Shown: positions 1 through 11,386, counted from the first letter of the stretch. The stretch: 64,000 bases of DNA from Echinarachnius parma (GCA_037951105.1 JBAMJV010007473.1:19026-83025); one strand, 5' to 3'. Translations and numbers: made by a program. Notes: a model not told the origin generated them from the sequence alone.

Positions 1-1198
1 CATTTCTGTTATTATCAGATAGTCAAAAGTATTTATAACAAAAAGTACAATGTCTTTGTAACCGTCTTTACATTATACAGTGCAACCTCAATATAACGAG
101 CTCCTGACCTTAACAAAAATATTTAAAGAGTTTGTCAATAAAATTACCTTGTTATGAGTGGGTTATGATATATCGGAGCTCTTTATAACGAGGTTCCACT
201 GTTTTAATATCACATACACACAAGTATACCAATAAGTATAACCCCACACTTTTAAAAACTTTAAACAGATCATATATTATCATCTACTGCCTATAGATGT
301 AACTCGAGTATCTTTACATTTACTAGGTAACATTTTTAATGGTGTTAGCCTTCTATTAAGTCTTAAATAAAAAAATAGTATGTGAATAAAGTTTCATTAA
401 CATACAAGTCAAATCATACTTCATGTTAGCTGGGAGCGGATATATGTTCTCAGAAATGGAAAACATTTGATTTACTTTAATTGCACAAGAAAATAATAAG
501 GAACAATTTAAATACACAATAAGATACATGGTACATAAAATATATATACTACAATAAATCACAAATTAGATAGGGAAGGTTTTAATTTTTCCATTAAATT
601 AATACAAAATTAATAACAAAATTAGGGTAGATCTTATAAATGTTCATACTCTATGCTGTGCTGTAATAAGTGATTGTCTCATTCTAACTAAAACTTCTAC
701 AACAATGCACTAAACGGTACCTCAATGCATCTAATTAGGAAATATAAAACAAATATGTTTTTTAGTGTTGTAACTGGAACGAGTGAATAATATGCAAAAA
801 GGAAACACACATAATGAGGCTTGCATGTAATTCTACATAATCAAGATTCTTACATTCAAACATATACTTCAACAGTATGGAATACATATATGTAAATAAG
901 TGGTACTTATACATCCAAATAAGAATTAACAAGTCCAGAAATCATGATTAAATTCAGGTTTACAATAACTAAACTGTCAGGTAACCTTTTAGGGTGGTCT
1001 TTACAATAGTTAAATGATATTATTGAGAACATTTTCTCTCATAAAAAAAGACTTATTTGCTTTATTGCTCTAGTATAAATCGGTCCAAACAAGTTTGTTT
1101 TTATTTAAAAGTCAACTATACACAACAAAATAATGCTTTACATAACATATACATGTACATGATTATAAATAAAGTCAACACAATCAAATTAAAACCAA
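1..1198. other. AT-rich non-coding left edge
   Basis: No exon with plausible splice sites and codon structure was found. It lies downstream of the FIS1 stop codon (FIS1 is on the minus strand), so part of it could be FIS1 3' UTR or intergenic DNA. One short pogo-like element (78-201) is annotated separately. Confidence 0.5.
78..201. mobile_element. Pogo/Tigger-like MITE, about 124 bp
   Basis: The left end reads cagtgcaacctcaatataac and the right end is its imperfect inverse, gttataacgaggttccactg in consensus (actual ttataacgaggttccactg). A TA dinucleotide precedes the left end. CAGT-GAACC-TATAACGA is the terminal repeat style of pogo-group Tc1/mariner elements. It is too short to code, so it is a non-autonomous derivative. 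Confidence 0.6.
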
Positions 1199-1441
1199 CA
1201 TATGATGACATAAATGGTACCCTGGGGTATCAAACGAATATCCGCCATTTTGTTTAATTATTTATTTATTTTTTAGGGCTGTACCGGGGTATAGCGTGCA
1301 TACAAGCGTGCGCTGCACTGCATGCACAACGCAATACGGTTATGCTTTAAGTGGACACAAGATGGCGCTACACAACCCCCGTACCCCGGGGTACCCCGGG
1401 GTACAACGGTACCCCTGGGGTACCGCGTATGTCATCATATA
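1199..1441. mobile_element. Inverted-repeat element with ggtacccc palindromes
   Basis: The left end (catatgatgacataaatggt, followed by accctggggta) is the inverse of the right end (tacccctggggtacc, then cgtatgtcatcatat). Three further ggtaccccgg palindromes lie near the right end (1380-1415). No coding capacity. Superfamily unknown. Confidence 0.6.
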
Positions 1442-2024
1442 TCACAGTACATTGGTAGCTTCGGACCATGAGTAATACCTTATATCAGGGTAAAAAGACA
1501 AAAGAATATCAAGAACCAGCAAACGACCTTCTTCTAAGAGGGTTTTGCAGAGATGTCAACCTTCATATTCATCTTTCATGGGAGGATTCATTCAGAAATC
1601 GGGGAGGTTTCTTATCAATTGCATACAGCATAATAGGAATAACCTTTCAAACAAAAATCAGGGAGGCATTGACATTTGCGTGGTGTGAGGTATTAAAACA
1701 TAATTCAAGAAGCTTCCCTGAAAACTGGAGAGGGTTGGCATCTCTTATTTTGCTTTATCAGAGTTCTTTCTCTGAAGTCAAATAATCCATACTCATTTGA
1801 AAGCAGTGTGTACATCAACATGTGCTGTAAACTTATCAGCGTGGTTAAGGAAGTCTCCATGCAGACAGGTTTAACTGCATTACACAAATATATTGAATCC
1901 TAATCTTTACACAATCTTTCTTCACATCTGATGAAATTATTAAAATATGATCTAGGAAGTCATCCAGTTAAATTTAACCAGACTAACTTTGTAGTCTATC
2001 AGGTTATGTAAAGTAGCAATTTTG

Positions 2025-3486
2025 TTTGCTATAATCTTGGAAACAGTTTTTAATTTGGTATAAATACATTACTGATGAGAAAAAGTGATGTTTCCATTTT
2101 TTATTTTTGGTCCCAGGGTGCATTTTGGCGATTTTAAAGATAATTAGCTAATTTGCATATTTGTGAAATAAGGTCAGGGGTCATTTTCTATCTAGGAATA
2201 GTACAATATTGATAAAAACTAGTATTCTAGAGTATTTTGAGGCAAGGATTCCATTTCCGGTGCTCGTTTGTAAGTGCTGTATGGGAAACACTCTGAAATC
2301 CAAGATGGCTTCCCCTAATTTGCATATTTATGAATATTATTGATTTTCAGTGGCTACAGCCCCTAATAAGCAATAATTCCGGATTATTATTTGTCAGTTA
2401 TGCTCTAAGTTTGTATTTAAGATATCAAAGATGAATTGCCATCGTGGCAACCTCTAGCAATGCATATTATTTGCATAATTATGTATTTTACCTAATTTGC
2501 ATATTCCCCCAAATCGAGTATATTGGGAACCCAGCAAGTAAAAAAGACATGTAATACCACTTTTCCAAGGTTTTAGGGGGCAACGAATCCATTCATGATA
2601 CTTATTTACCTGTATCACCTCGGCAACCCACATAAATCCAAGATGGACACATTTGTCATTTTAAAGTAAATAATGCTATTTGCTACTTTAATGCCATTTA
2701 ATTTATAAAAGTATGATTTGCTTACTGTAAGCAAACAACTACATTGTGATTCAAGTATTGTAGTTGCTCATTCCAATAATTACAAGTCAAAACATTATAA
2801 TATCAATCTAATATAACCGAAATAATATAGTCGTGTATCATAACATGTGTAATTTAGGGAGCAGTCATCTTGGATTTGAGATGGATGCCATGGTGATACA
2901 GGTAAATAAGTATCATGAATGGATTCGTTGCCCCCTAAAACCTTGGAAAAGTGGTATTACTTGTCTTTTTTACTTGCCGGGTTCCCAATATACTCGATTT
3001 GGGGGAATATGCAAATTAGGTAAAATACATAATTATGCAAATAATATGCATTGCTAGAGGTTGCCACGATGGCAACTCATCTTTGATATCATAAATACAT
3101 ACTTAGAAAATAACTGACAAATAATAATCCGGAATTATTGCTTATAAGGGGCTGTAGCCACTGAAAATCAATAATATTCATAAATATGCAAATTAGGGGA
3201 AGCCATCTTGGATTTCAGAATGTTTCCCATACAGCACTTACAAACGAGCACCGGAAATGGAATCCTTGCCTCAAAATACCCTAGAATACTAGTTTTTATC
3301 AATATTGTACTATCCCTAGATAGAAAATGACCCCTGACCTTATTTCACAAATATGCAAACTAGCTAATTATCTTTAAAATCGCCAAAATGCACCCTGGGA
3401 CCAAACATAAAAAATGGAAACATCACTTTTTCTCATCAGTAATGTATTTAGACCAAATTAAAAACTGTTTCCAAGATTATAGCAAA
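2025..3486. mobile_element. Large foldback element, 1.46 kb
   Basis: Arms 2025-2646 and 2866-3486 are inverted copies over about 620 bp, separated by about 220 bp of AT-rich spacer. Outer ends are tttgctataatcttggaaac and its inverse. Landmarks found in both arms include ggtcccagggtgcattttgg and ccaagatggcttcccctaat. Short open frames inside are incidental. No target duplication could be fixed by eye. Confidence 0.85.
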
Positions 3487-3556
3487 AAATTTCACAACAT
3501 TTATTCATACTACATTAGGGGATTATACTATTGTTGCTATTGTGGATTAAGATATA

Positions 3557-3734
3557 CAGTCAAACCTGTATATAGTGACCACCTAAGGGAAGCAAGAAAA
3601 GTGGCCACTGTAAACAAGTGACCTCTATAGACAGGTTCCATAACATAGTTTTTTTCTCTGCAGAGGATCACTTTCGATGGCCACAATAGGCAGGTTGGCT
3701 GCTATAGACAGGTGACCACTAAAGCAGGTTTCAT
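3557..3734. mobile_element. Degenerate Tc1/pogo-like inverted-repeat element
   Basis: Starts after TA with cagtcaaacctgtatatagt, then gaccacc; ends with ggtgaccactaaagcaggtt. Internal gaccacct, gacaggt and tggccac motifs recur. This 'sum of gaccacc/gacaggt' design is common in invertebrate non-autonomous elements. Right boundary approximate. Confidence 0.5.
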
Positions 3735-3955
3735 GGTAGTATGGCAGTTAACCCCATTTCAATAAATTCATCATATAGGTTATGTCTGAGAATTGGTTAA
3801 TAAACCCATACAAGACTAGTCCTGAAAATACTCAGGCTTGGGTCTATGAAGATTACATGTTAGCAAAATCAATCAGTCCTGAATGGGTCATGACTTGTAA
3901 TCTAACACATTTTGACCTATAAAGTTGTCTTGTATCCAATCTACTTGTTCTCCAG

Positions 3956-4192
3956 GGGCCCATATTCTTAAAAGCCAGCTGGCTTAGTTTCATACTAAGT
4001 CTATTTTGGATGATGTGGCTATGTATCAAACTCACATTTGTTTAGTTGCTAACTAGGGTTAATTTTAATAGTAGGTATCTAAGGCTAAACCGCTAAACCA
4101 GCTAACTCTAGTAGGGGACTAGGAAACTGTATCATTTGAAATAGACTTAGCATGGAACTAAGCTAGCAGGGTTTTATGAATATGGGCCCAGG
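3956..4192. mobile_element. MITE with gggcccatattc termini
   Basis: The left end ggggcccatattcttaaaa is inverted at the right as ttatgaatatgggccca. Inner parts also pair loosely (ctggcttagtttcatactaagtctatt against aatagacttagcatggaact in split form). It ends about 80 bp downstream of the FIS1 stop and is probably within its 3' UTR or flank. Confidence 0.65.
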
Positions 4193-4272
4193 ATACTAAG
4201 GCAGATCTTCATGGTTAAAGCCAATTCCATTATGAGTACCTAACACTGTCTAGTATCCAAGTTCAATCATCT

Positions 4273-4361
4273 TCACTTCTTTGCTATTGCAATGCCTGCA
4301 CCGATAAGCCCACCCAGAGCGATGGCTGCACCACCAACTATCGCCATGCCAAGTAATCCAT
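4273..4361 (-). CDS. FIS1: FIS1 exon 4 (tail anchor and stop)
   Basis: After cattttcag|AT the frame reads GLLGMAIVGGAAIALGG, then LIGAGIAIAKK and a TGA stop at 4275-4273. This is the hydrophobic tail anchor with a short lysine tail, as expected for FIS1. Confidence 0.95.
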
Positions 4362-7300
4362 CTGAAAATGAAAACGAAGAGAAGCATACATTGTACATAC
4401 AACAATTAAGATCTTATGTAAGTCGACAGAATTTATGGCAAAGATTCTGCTTGGATCGAAAGGTAGGCTTAATCACTGTTCCTCATTTTATCACACTAGC
4501 CAATGTTAGCAGTTAAGGCTGTTTTCAGCAGTATTTTTCCCCAGAATTCATGACCCATACATAATCATGCACAATAAACACATATTAAAATTCTCTGAGA
4601 ACCATTTTGGCTGTAACAACAATTTTGTGAATATTTATATTGGGGCAACCCATCATAATGTGAAGCAAATTCAGGCCATTTGGGTCCTAAAAATCGCACA
4701 TTTCGGGCAAAACCAGCTCAATTTTGTTTTAAGTAGGGATAGAATATTCAAAATCAACCCCCTTAGATACACACTTATAGAGTGCCGAAGTGTAAGGCCA
4801 CATCTTTTCATTACCATGGTAAGTGAGTATATACAATGTCAGGCAAGTCAGAAATGTGTGCCCTAGGGGTTGCTAAGAAGGCAATCGTCCAGCTCTGACC
4901 CACTACTAAATGCCAGAATGAAGAAGAAGTTCCTGAGAACCATTTCTAGGTTACAACATTCATTTTGTATTACTTGATATAAAAGATTTACTATTGCAGA
5001 TTCGGTATTATGGAATGTGTATTAGACAGACTCCTCCTGTATTGCATTTTATTGTACATACATTGTAAATGCAAACATGCTGTATTATACACAATCACAA
5101 ATTCTGGCACCTCCTGACGACACATCAGAACATAACATAGTTTTATATAGCTGCTTCAAGGGATTGCTACATCAAGCATCAAGCATGTATAGTTTACTTT
5201 CAAAAGACACTAACAAAAATGTGACATGTATTTTTTTCTTGTCATTTTGTAATAAACATAACTTTAGATGAGGTAGCAGCAATCTGTCTCACCTTTATTC
5301 ATCTTCTTCTTAATGAGATGTTCGAGTTCAGCTGCCTGTCTGTTGTTTGCTTCCATCTGGAGAAGCCCCCTGGTATACTTCAGTGCATTGGTGTAGTCCT
5401 GCAATTGAATTTAAAGGTGGAAACCATTAAGAGTTTGCAAAGAAAATTATTGCAATACAACACAACATGTACACCATAACAAGTGTCATTTGGGAATAGT
5501 TAAGGTCCTTTAAATTTGCAAAAGCTGGAAGCTTTTAAATTTATGTCTGTAGTTTGAATATTAAGTACAGCCCAGGACATTTGAGTAATCCTACAATTAA
5601 TTGAAAACCATTTATAAGACTCTTCAAATAAAAACAACTGCATTACAATGCAACTTGAACTTGTACACCTTAACATGGGAATAATTCAGGACCTGTAAGT
5701 TGTGATAAGCTGGAGGCTGATCAATTCACGATTCAATTATTACCAAACTAATAATAACATTGAAGAATAAAAAGAATAAAACAAAAGAAATCTGATTTTC
5801 TAAAATGTTTACCCACTCGAGAGTCCAAAGTACAGTATTTCATTTTTGTAAAAAACTATTTTTTCCAATGATTCCAGCCAAAATATTTGTAAAACTTGCC
5901 CTGAATTTGCAATCACTCATTCCTATTACAAGCCTCCACACTAACTTTTGTCTTCACTAGCCAATTTGGGCAAGTGAAATCATACATTTTTTAAATTTTA
6001 CTTGCCCAAACAGAAAACTCACTTGCCTGATCCACTCCTTGATGAGATTCTTGTATGGTTGACCAATAATTTATTTGCCCAATTGGGCAATCAAAGTACC
6101 AAACTTAACCGTTTATGAAATTTTACTTGCCCGACATTAATGTTTACTTGCCCCGGGCAAGTGGAAAAGTGCCGAGCCCTGCCTATTACATAATGCTGTA
6201 CGTACCTTTAGTCTGTAATACCCGACGCCAAGGTAGAAGAGACAATCCCTCTGGACCTGTGGACTCCCTCCCTGCAGCAGCTCTTCCAGCAGAACCGTTC
6301 CTCTCCTCATGTCGTCCTGGTAACGACTCCTGACCAAGCACCAAGCATACTGGAACTGTGTCCTAACCGTCACCTTCCCCTGTGCAAGCTCTGCGTTGTA
6401 GAGTTGTTCATGTTTCTGTGAATAATTTGGAAATATATCATAAGTTGCAAAGGTTTCTGCAGCAAAATTGTATCCCCTCTCATTGTCGTCCTGGTAACAA
6501 CTCCTGACCAAGCACCAAGCATACTATTCCTGGAACAGTGTCCTAACTGATACCTTCCCCTGTGCAAGATCTGCATTTTAGAGTTGTTTATGTTTCTGTG
6601 AATAATGTGGGAATATACATCATAAGTTGCAAAGGTTTCTGCAGCAAAATTGTATTCCCTCTTCATTTCATTTTGGTAAAACTAACAGCTCCTGCGCTGC
6701 CCAAGCACTTGGAATACTGGAAGTGGAACTGTCTTTCCCTGTGCAACCTCTGCATTGAAGAGTTGTTTCAACAGAAAAGTAGACCTGTGGACTTAAGAAA
6801 CTCTTTAATATCAACAACAATTTTCGACAACTCCTAAGGTTTCAAAAGAGAAAACAAAATTTGTATTCATGTTGCGCTAACATCAATATTTAATGACCAG
6901 ACTTTGTGCGATTTGTATGCCATCGCAGCCCCAGTGCATCCAAAATCATAGATCGACAAATCTATCATTTTCATGGCCTCTTTTACTGTCAGCCATTCTG
7001 TTGTCCGACAGTAGAATACTGCAATTAAATGTAAAAGAGGCCATGAAACGATAGATTTGTCGATCTACCAAAACTTGCAAAAGGCGAAACCATGGCATTG
7101 CCATTGACGATTCATCGAATGACGATTAAGTAAACTAAAGTCATGAAAGTTGTCCAAAATGTCTCAAATTTTGACTAACAATCACGCCACAGGGAGTCAA
7201 CATCTCATTCTCAGTGAGTGACGTACGCAAACCTATTTTGTTGATTAAATTGGAGTACACAATTTGTTTACATTTTGATTTTTGGAATTGGAAAATAAAT

Positions 7301-7739
7301 TAATGGAAATTGGAATTGAAAAGGATAATTGATAACTGTCTGTCAATAAGTTTAACATAAACAAGAATTGCTGACTCAGTAACTGAAAATTAAAATTGTC
7401 AGTTACGGCAAATGGTTAGGCATTGTTGGAACTATAATGTCTTATTATTATCTTTTTAAACAAATCTTAGAAAAATAGAAAAGAGGTCCGTTTGTAATCC
7501 GCAAATACGTACAAAATCAACAAAACAAATAATCCAACATAAATTGAAACGGGTGGGGCAACACAAACAAAATCTCCTTTACAACGAACCCAGTCAAAGA
7601 CCAAAAAACAACAAACAAAGTCATTGACAGCAAACATGAGAATATAGGATTGTAAATTGCAATGATTATGATGAAACATGTCGTAATTTTTTACCTTTAG
7701 GTCTTCTACTGCCACAATTTCCGCTAAAATTGTTTCCAT
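4273..7739 (-). CDS. FIS1: Mitochondrial fission 1 protein (FIS1), whole gene, 4 exons
   Basis: FIS1 is the tail-anchored outer-mitochondrial-membrane adaptor (also peroxisomal) for Drp1-linked fission and mitophagy. Spliced exons are 7695-7739, 6206-6415, 5293-5398 and 4273-4361 on the minus strand. All introns are GT-AG and phases agree (0, 0, 1). The product is 149 aa; the family is about 150-155. The start METILAEIVAVEDLK matches the N-terminal arm, YAWCLVRSRYQDD and RRGTVLLEELL are the TPR-like core, FYLGVGYYRLK and NALKYTRGLL are the second TPR, and GMAIVGGAAIALGGLIGAG is the C-terminal membrane anchor followed by a short basic tail (KK). Nothing essential is missing. Introns hold a hAT-like MITE, a hairpin and decayed copies of exon 2. 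It points away from gene 2 (11872-23779), so the two may share the 7.7-9.8 kb spacer. Confidence 0.96.
4567..5292. other. FIS1 intron 3, no further feature
   Basis: AT-rich intron between exon 4 and exon 3. Short open frames lack any recognisable motif. Nothing else is seen. Confidence 0.6.
5293..5398 (-). CDS. FIS1: FIS1 exon 3 (second TPR)
   Basis: Encodes DYTNALKYTRGLLQMEANN, then RQAAELEHLIKKKMNK. Acceptor caattgcag|GAC, donor AAAG|gtgaga, ending with one base that is completed in exon 4 to give Asp. Confidence 0.95.
5930..6181. mobile_element. hAT-like MITE in FIS1 intron 2
   Basis: Flanked on both sides by the 8-mer cctattac (5922-5929 and 6182-6189), the size of a hAT target duplication. 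The right end agtgccgagccctg inverts to CAGGGCTCGGCACT, and the left end aagcctccacact is a diverged copy. Inside, 'acttgccc' and its inverse 'gggcaagt' occur repeatedly. It ends 24 bp before the exon 2 donor site. Confidence 0.7.
6206..6415 (-). CDS. FIS1: FIS1 exon 2 (TPR core)
   Basis: Seventy codons, from KHEQLYNAELAQGK to YYRLK. Acceptor is attattcacag|AAACAT and donor is CTAAAG|gtacgt. Both ends are phase 0. The conserved FIS1 stretch CLVRSRYQDDMRRG lies here. Confidence 0.95.
6416..6780 (-). pseudogene. Decayed tandem copies of FIS1 exon 2 in intron 1
   Basis: Exon 2 plus adjoining intron is repeated with a period near 183 bp. The shared landmark caaaggtttctgcagcaaaa ends at about 6469 and again at 6651. 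The second copy (about 6473-6654) keeps the acceptor attattcacag|AAACAT, but the Tyr codon TAC is TAA, there is a 5-bp insertion in the YAW region, and one extra base in the DDM region. A third, shorter copy reaches about 6780. None can extend the FIS1 frame. Confidence 0.8.
6949..7068. repeat. Hairpin, 38-bp arms, in FIS1 intron 1
   Basis: Left arm tagatcgacaaatctatcat, then tttcatggcctcttttac; right arm gtaaaagaggccatgaaacg, then atagatttgtcgatcta. The loop is about 40 bp. Could be a small MITE or a transcribed hairpin; the sequence does not decide. Confidence 0.7.
7695..7739 (-). CDS. FIS1: FIS1 exon 1 (start codon)
   Basis: ATG at 7739-7737, 15 codons, ending DLK before a GT donor at 7694-7693 (aag|gtaaaa). 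The phase-0 end and the sequence VEDLK correspond to the family N-terminus, which decides the start. Confidence 0.95.
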
Positions 7740-8160
7740 TTCGTGTTTATTTTCTTTCCAGCGAAAGGTTTCAACTAAAATCAGCGGCTATATTTTACAT
7801 GTCACGAGTAAGTGACGTGTGCATGCATGAATTGAAGTGTACGCACATTATGAGCGATAATGATGGTAGTGATACTGATAATAAATTAAACAAATCTAAT
7901 TTGCTCAATGTTATATAATTTACAATAGTATGTTATAATTGCAGAAAACAGTTTATGGACAAAGAAATTTGCAAAATCATGTTACCTTTTCACGGTTAAA
8001 AATAATAATTTTCGACCATTTTGTTTGTTTTTGTCAGCTAAAAAACCTGTTCCCCTCATAAAAAATGGAAAATTCTATGGACCAGGTGTGAAATAAAGAG
8101 TGACATAATTTAGATTTTATATTTCTTGCAATTTTGGTACGTTTATTGTACGTATGATGA
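7740..8160. other. FIS1 upstream flank
   Basis: Region 5' of the FIS1 start codon; presumably contains its core promoter and 5' UTR, but no TATA box or initiator can be assigned. A gtcacgagtaagtgacgtg near-palindrome lies at about 7800-7820. Confidence 0.35.
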
Positions 8161-8171
8161 TATTCTCTTGT

Positions 8172-8530
8172 TAGTACTTGGTACTTGGTAGTTTATTCCT
8201 CCAAAACACTCCATAGGAGTTTTAACTGGAAGTGGGTCCGAGAGAGTGGTTATAGCCCCTAAGGACAGAAGGGTCCTTAGCAAGCGCATTCTGGAATGTA
8301 TGAAGTGAGGGCTGGTTTACTGTAGATTGAAGTAGCTTATTCCATTCAGTGGTTGTACGGACGAAAAATGAATTTGCGAACGCCTCAGAGTTTGTGTGTT
8401 GCTGTTGATACTGTAGAGAATGGCCCCTTCGGTTTCTGTCTATTTTGGGTTGAATGAAGTCCTCATGTTTGATGTCCAGGTTTCCGTTCAGCATCTTTTG
8501 AAAGCAATCATATAATGACAAAGTCGATCG
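8172..8530 (-). mobile_element. LINE 3' fragment (end of RT ORF plus tail)
   Basis: The minus-strand frame 8521-8222 reads like the C-terminal end of a CR1-group ORF2: LYDCFQKMLNGN, RRGHSLQYQQQHT, then ANSFFVRTTTEWNKL, the usual 'NSFF-R-(x)n-WN-L' signature. Downstream on the same strand is aataaactaccaagtaccaa, a typical LINE end with short tail repeats. It is a 5'-truncated relic of a different family from the LINE at 34346-37268. Confidence 0.75.
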
Positions 8531-9720
8531 AAAAGGACATCATAATAATGATGCCGATAATAGTAACACTAGGAAGAAAAATAATATGGTTTGAAAGAGG
8601 TTGATAAAAACCAATTATGCCAATTTTCCTGGAATAACCAAATGCATGATACAATTTAGTACTTTTGAAGTTGTCAACAATTTCATAAGCATAATGTATA
8701 TACTTAACGTATCATTATGCGTAGTATATAAATAACATCTTGTATTCACTCTCACCATCATTTATGTATGTTTTGAATTTGTATAATATAACGTATATAA
8801 TGTTTATATATTTTGTTTTTCAACATGCAAGTTAAACTGCAGAGCGCCTTTGTAAAGCAGTTTTGCATAACTGAACAGGCCTACCCTGCAGTATGAAATA
8901 AATAAAAACAAGCAAATAAATAAATAAATACATTTTTGATTTGTTAATGACTGAATTGATAGTTTAGCACATAATACGTAGATTTCGTTATCTTTACAAA
9001 TTATTCGCTTCTTTACGGATCGCGGCCTGTGCGGGTAATTTATCTTCATTTTAAAACGTTTTTTGTTTTAATAGTTTGAAAAAGGCAAAACGGCAAACTC
9101 ATATCGTAGTCTGTCCAATTCATATCATATTCGGGCAAAAACATGTCACGGTATCCGGGGGAAAATGATATCGTATTTCGTTCAAACTTATATCATATTC
9201 GGGCAAAAGCATGTTCTCATTTAAGCCCCCTTAACAAAAATGCCCCCTACGCCTGTGGATGCAGAACTACTCGTTAATTCATTATGTAACTTTTATTGAT
9301 GTATTGCAGAACAAATGTTAATTTTGTATTGCATTACATTTTGTCTTGAATGTTTTGCTTTAATTGTTGATTTCATTGTGAAATATGGAAGTAAATTAAA
9401 ATCAACTCAAAGAAAAACAAATGCTAGGCGCCAGTAGGCCTATTAAAATTGGCTTATATTTTATGAATTTTTTGTTCGAGTATAACTCTCAAACATAAAA
9501 AGCATCAACACAAAATATTTACATCTTATTTACTTGTAATTTTCCATTCATGTTTAAAATGCATATTTATGCGTAAATATGTATCAATTATAGACTATAA
9601 TATACATTGATGGGAAAATCTATTATGGCGGGATTACATATAATAGATGTCTACTGATATTTCAAAGGGGTCATGTTTTTTATGAGTGACGATGTTTTTC
9701 TCTAACACCGTACGCAATCT
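8531..9720. other. Intergenic AT-rich stretch
   Basis: Contains an aaat-repeat near 8905-8932 and, at 9090-9260, several copies of a degenerate 'catatcatattcgggcaaaa' phrase also found at 28130-28400 and 59590-59770. No exon recognised. Confidence 0.5.
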
Positions 9721-9724
9721 AGGC

Positions 9725-9830
9725 CATGTTACGTCACGGTACCATGCATTGTGACGTCACTGAAAAGTGCACATGAACTTCGCGCAAAGTCCACGCTATG
9801 CGCCCGACTCCATGGAAACTGCGCTTGTCT
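9725..9830 (+). promoter_or_regulatory. Probable promoter of gene 2 with CRE
   Basis: A full CRE palindrome TGACGTCA is at 9752-9759 and a half-type TTACGTCA at 9729-9736. The stretch is richer in CpG than its surroundings. It lies just before a candidate non-coding exon that ends in a strong donor at 10043. Promoter assignment is inference. Confidence 0.4.
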
Positions 9831-10043
9831 TATAAACCCGCCAAAATTGATACAACAAACTTCGAAATCTCTGATTGCAGATTAAAAGATAAATCACGGG
9901 AAGAATCGTTTTTTAAGCGAGATATCTGCGGAAAATTTACATTCATGACTTTTAATTTGTGAATGATTATTTTACAATCTTGAAGTCGCCTGTGAGCACT
10001 AACGGCATAGAAGATGGAGAGATTTCCTGAATGAATTCTGCAG
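9831..10043 (+). other. Candidate 5' UTR exon of gene 2
   Basis: Ends CTGCAG|gtaagt (GT at 10044), a consensus donor on the plus strand. The next good acceptor, ctcttacag|CGTCC at 11851, precedes the ATG of gene 2 by 20 bp. A short upstream frame (ATG at about 10013, stop 18 bp later) lies inside. The 5' boundary is not known. Confidence 0.4.
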
Positions 10044-10439
10044 GTAAGTTTCCAAATCACATCGTGTGCTTTTTTACTCTGTCTGTGTGTGCCTGAAAGG
10101 TCGTTGGATGAACTTGGGTAAGTTTTTGTTTCAGGTGAGCAAGGCTGGTATGATGTTGATAATATATATCTCATAGGCTATGCTTTACTTACTTTGAATT
10201 AGGAGACGGGGTGCAAACAAAAAGAAATAATGAAGGCCGTGGCGGAGTGAATGAGATAATGTATAATTTATGTTTCTAAGTTTGTTTATTTGTTATGTTA
10301 TGTTCCTTGCCATTGCAGAACAAAATATATGGATCCTGCAAAAGTAGATTGTTAAACGAAGAGGACGAAGGTGAAGAGGGAGAAGAAGGAGAAAAAGACG
10401 AATAATAAATTGAGATCCCTGAGTAGAAAGGACAAGATG

Positions 10440-10455
10440 ATGAAGATCATGACGG

Positions 10456-10514
<59 letters not shown>

Positions 10515-10527
10515 GTGATGATGGTGG

Positions 10528-10562
<35 letters not shown>

Positions 10563-10652
10563 GTGATGATGTTGATGATTATGATAATGTTGATGATGAT
10601 AAAGAAGAAGAAGAAGAAGAAGAAGAAGAAGAAGAAGAAGAAGAAGAAGAAT
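10440..10652. repeat. GATGAT and AAGAAG microsatellites
   Basis: An interrupted (GAT)n run from 10440 to about 10600 is followed by (AAG)n to about 10650. The Met/Lys-rich open frame across it is an artefact of the repeat. Confidence 0.95.
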
Positions 10653-10699
10653 TATAGGTTTAATAACGTAAAGTGATTAGTGTGAGCTAAGGGGGAGAT

Positions 10700-11330
10700 G
10701 ATCATTGGGAAGATAAGGAAAAGATAGTAGTAGAAAGATGAATGTAGCAGAAACATGAAGCTATTTTACACCGTTGAGATAGTGAACGAAACAGGATCGA
10801 AAAAGTGGAAGAGGAAGAGGGCAGGGATGAGAAGCCAAAATGCATATGTGGGAAATTCCATGATAAGTACACCCCCACCCCCAAATTTGAAACACTTCCA
10901 AAACATAATTGCCACCCACATTTGAAATGGATATAGTTTATGATTTTATAAAAAACAAAAATCTTAATTACAATGGCCTGGCTAATCTTAATATTTGTGG
11001 GTAGAATCAGAGGAGAAGCCAAAAAGCAAGGGGTCATTTGTTTGTTATTACTAGGCAGATGCCGGATGCAGATATACATTTCAGAGTAGGCCCGATGGAT
11101 GGGACGAAGTGGAAAAAGAATTAAAGGACATGAAGGAGGAAGAACATAAGAAAGATAATGATTACGTACATTAAGTACAATGATGGGGAGACTGTGAAGC
11201 ATAAACAAGTGGAAGAGCGAGGATGAAGAGGAGGTCGGGGGGGGGGGGGGGGGGGGGTGGAGGAGGAGGAGAAGGGGTAGAAGAGTAGTTTGACATCGGG
11301 GAGCCATACATCTGCTATACTGTATACACT
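10700..11330. other. Purine-rich spacer with poly-G run
   Basis: GA-rich DNA with a poly-G tract at about 11237-11257. The antisense frame across it is rich in Pro/Ser/Leu only because of the composition. It lies in the presumed first intron of gene 2. Confidence 0.6.
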
Positions 11331-11332
11331 AA

Positions 11333-11337
11333 CATAA

Positions 11338-11369
<32 letters not shown>

Positions 11370-11386
11370 TAACCCTAACCCTATTC
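11333..11386. repeat. Interstitial telomere-like repeat (aaccct)n
   Basis: About eight aaccct units with a few aacct and aaaccct variants. This is the C-rich strand of TTAGGG. It is short, imperfect and flanked by ordinary sequence, so it is an interstitial tract and not a chromosome end. Confidence 0.9.

Noticed and set aside
1468-1785. 105-codon open frame on the plus strand
   Set aside because: No recognisable domain, composition like the surrounding non-coding DNA, no splice or promoter context.
4292-4516. Open frame on the plus strand
   Set aside because: It overlaps FIS1 exon 4 in antisense and has no independent support.
10371-10676. Met-rich open frame
   Set aside because: It is the translation of a (GAT)n/(AAG)n microsatellite.
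11333-11386. Chromosome end
   Set aside because: The telomere-like tract is short, imperfect and internal.
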